A DNA stretch of 64,000 nt. Origin: Comamonadaceae bacterium OTU4NAUVB1 (GTDB lineage: Bacteria; Pseudomonadota; Gammaproteobacteria; Burkholderiales; Burkholderiaceae_C). The stretch is from assembly GCA_024372625.1 (NCBI GenBank), contig CP099603.1, positions 186,001 through 250,000 of the forward strand, read 5' to 3'. Below are positions 63,145-64,000 of the stretch, in pieces. A program made the translations under genes and the position numbers. The notes beneath the pieces were generated by a model. The model was given only the letters and a program-made list of their open reading frames with translations, did no database searches and was not told the DNA's origin. Each line of letters opens with the position of its first letter. The first letter of the stretch is position 1.

Positions 63145-63933
63145 ATGACCTCGAAACCCACCGTCCTCATCACCGGCGCCTCCAGCGGCATCGGCGCCAC
63201 CTACGCCGAGCGCTTCGCGCGCCGTGGCCACGACCTGGTGCTCGTCGCGCGCGACGAGGCGCGCCTGGACGCCCTGGCCACGCGCCTGCGCGCCGAATGC
63301 GGCGTCGCCGTCGACGTGCTGCCGGCCGACCTGACCCGGTCGAACGACACCGCCGCCGTCGAGGCCCGGCTGCGCGACGACGCCCGCATCGGCATCCTGA
63401 TCAACAACGCCGGCATCGCCCAGTCCGGGCCTTTCGCGCAGCAGACCGCCTTGGACATCGAGCGCCTCATCACCCTCAACACCACGGCGCCGACGCGGCT
63501 CGCCGCCGCCGTGGCGCCGCGCTTCGTGCAGGCCGGGACCGGCGCGATCGTCAACATCGGCTCGGTGGTGGGCTTCGCGCCGGAGTTCGGCATGTCGGTC
63601 TACGGCGCGACCAAGGCGTTCTTGCTGTTTTTGTCGCAGGGGCTCGACCGGGAGCTGTCGCCCAGCGGCGTCCACGTGCAGGCGGTGCTGCCCGCCGGCA
63701 CCCGCACCGGGATCTGGGGGCCCGCCGGCATGGACGTCGAAGCGATGCCCGACCTGATGGACGTGGGCGAACTCGTCGATGCCGCGCTGGTCGGTTTCGA
63801 CCGCCGCGAGCGCGTGACGATCCCGCCACTGCACGTGGCCGGACGCTGGGAGGCGCTCGACGGCGCGCGCGAGGGACTGCTCTCGGACGTCCGGCAGGCC
63901 CATGCGGCCGAGCGCTATCGGCCGCAGGCGTGA
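63145..63933 (+). CDS. SDR oxidoreductase
   Basis: 262-residue short-chain dehydrogenase. TGASSGIGATYA followed by VARDEARL (NADP(H)-type Arg), NNAGIA, NIGSVVG and Y-G-A-T-K. The C-terminal region (RERVTIPPLHVAGRWEALDGAR) resembles DltE/YqjQ-type SDRs. Its stop overlaps the GTG of the next gene, so the two are probably co-transcribed under TetR control. Confidence 0.92.
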   Translation: MTSKPTVLITGASSGIGATYAERFARRGHDLVLVARDEARLDALATRLRAECGVAVDVLPADLTRSNDTAAVEARLRDDARIGILINNAGIAQSGPFAQQTALDIERLITLNTTAPTRLAAAVAPRFVQAGTGAIVNIGSVVGFAPEFGMSVYGATKAFLLFLSQGLDRELSPSGVHVQAVLPAGTRTGIWGPAGMDVEAMPDLMDVGELVDAALVGFDRRERVTIPPLHVAGRWEALDGAREGLLSDVRQAHAAERYRPQA

Positions 63934-64000
63934 GCGGCGTCGCCTCCCACATGAAGGCCTTCGCCGTCGAGCGCTACGGCAAGGGCGAGACCGGCCGGGT
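63930..64000 (+). CDS. Start of an alcohol dehydrogenase/quinone oxidoreductase-type gene (3' end outside window)
   Basis: Only about 16-23 residues are visible. From ATG at 63951 the sequence reads MKAFAVERYGKGETGR, the usual beginning of MDR-superfamily zinc-type or quinone oxidoreductases. GTG at 63930 overlaps the SDR stop (GTGA) and is the alternative, coupled start. It would form an oxidoreductase pair with the SDR under TetR control. Confidence 0.65.
   Translation, partial: MSGVASHMKAFAVERYGKGETGR

Overview
This is a high-GC (visibly near 70%) bacterial chromosome segment with dense, short-spaced, often overlapping genes and strong G/C third-position bias. The gene families point to a betaproteobacterium of the order Burkholderiales, of Comamonadaceae or Leptothrix-Variovorax-like type. 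These families are an ESPR-bearing two-partner-secretion adhesin, an OFA-type MFS carrier, DUF1615 and DUF1028 proteins, and many LysR-SDR pairs. The genus cannot be fixed from sequence reading alone. No rRNA, tRNA, CRISPR array, phage gene or insertion sequence was seen.

Layout. (1) 1-11.7 kb, minus strand: a giant filamentous-haemagglutinin-like TpsA exoprotein, cut by the window edge, and its TpsB outer-membrane transporter. (2) 12-17.5 kb, plus: a PAS-PAS histidine kinase-receiver hybrid, a SulP anion transporter followed by a universal stress protein, and a LysR fragment. (3) 17.7-20.4 kb, plus: a HAD haloacid dehalogenase-like hydrolase and an ABC exporter. (4) 26.4-20.5 kb, minus: one compact operon of solute-binding protein, adenine-deaminase-like enzyme, LysR regulator, ABC ATPase, ABC permease and 2-oxoglutarate/Fe(II) dioxygenase, probably for uptake and use of an N-heterocycle. 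(5) 26.9-34.8 kb, plus: a DUF1615 lipoprotein, a possible two-helix membrane protein, and a DUF1028-peptide ABC transporter operon. (6) 34.9-37.1 kb, minus: an oxalate/formate-type MFS carrier and a DUF1348 protein.

(7) 37.4-45.5 kb, plus, is the most unusual part. An AT-rich control region with repeated ACTTACG motifs precedes a 46-residue peptide, a small lipoprotein and a four-cysteine secreted protein. These are followed by a Tat-exported CotA/phenoxazinone-synthase-like multicopper oxidase, a 158-residue exported protein, a SCO-cytochrome c fusion and a MauG/cytochrome-c-peroxidase-like dihaem lipoprotein. Together they look like an envelope copper/haem redox system whose substrate is unknown. 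(8) 45.5-51.9 kb: serial LysR/SDR divergons; one LysR gene has an in-frame TAA near its 3' end. (9) 52-59 kb: a signalling block with a diguanylate cyclase, a BLUF blue-light sensor, a 1368-residue CheB-CheR-PAS-kinase-receiver protein, and a small PAS protein that keeps the Tyr, Glu and Cys chromophore-site pattern of photoactive yellow protein. (10) 59-64 kb: a carboxymuconolactone-decarboxylase-family protein, a LolA-like lipoprotein, a GAF histidine kinase, and a TetR/SDR divergon with a clear operator and promoter, followed by the start of an alcohol dehydrogenase-type gene.

Functional assignments come from motif and family recognition by eye. No database search was run.
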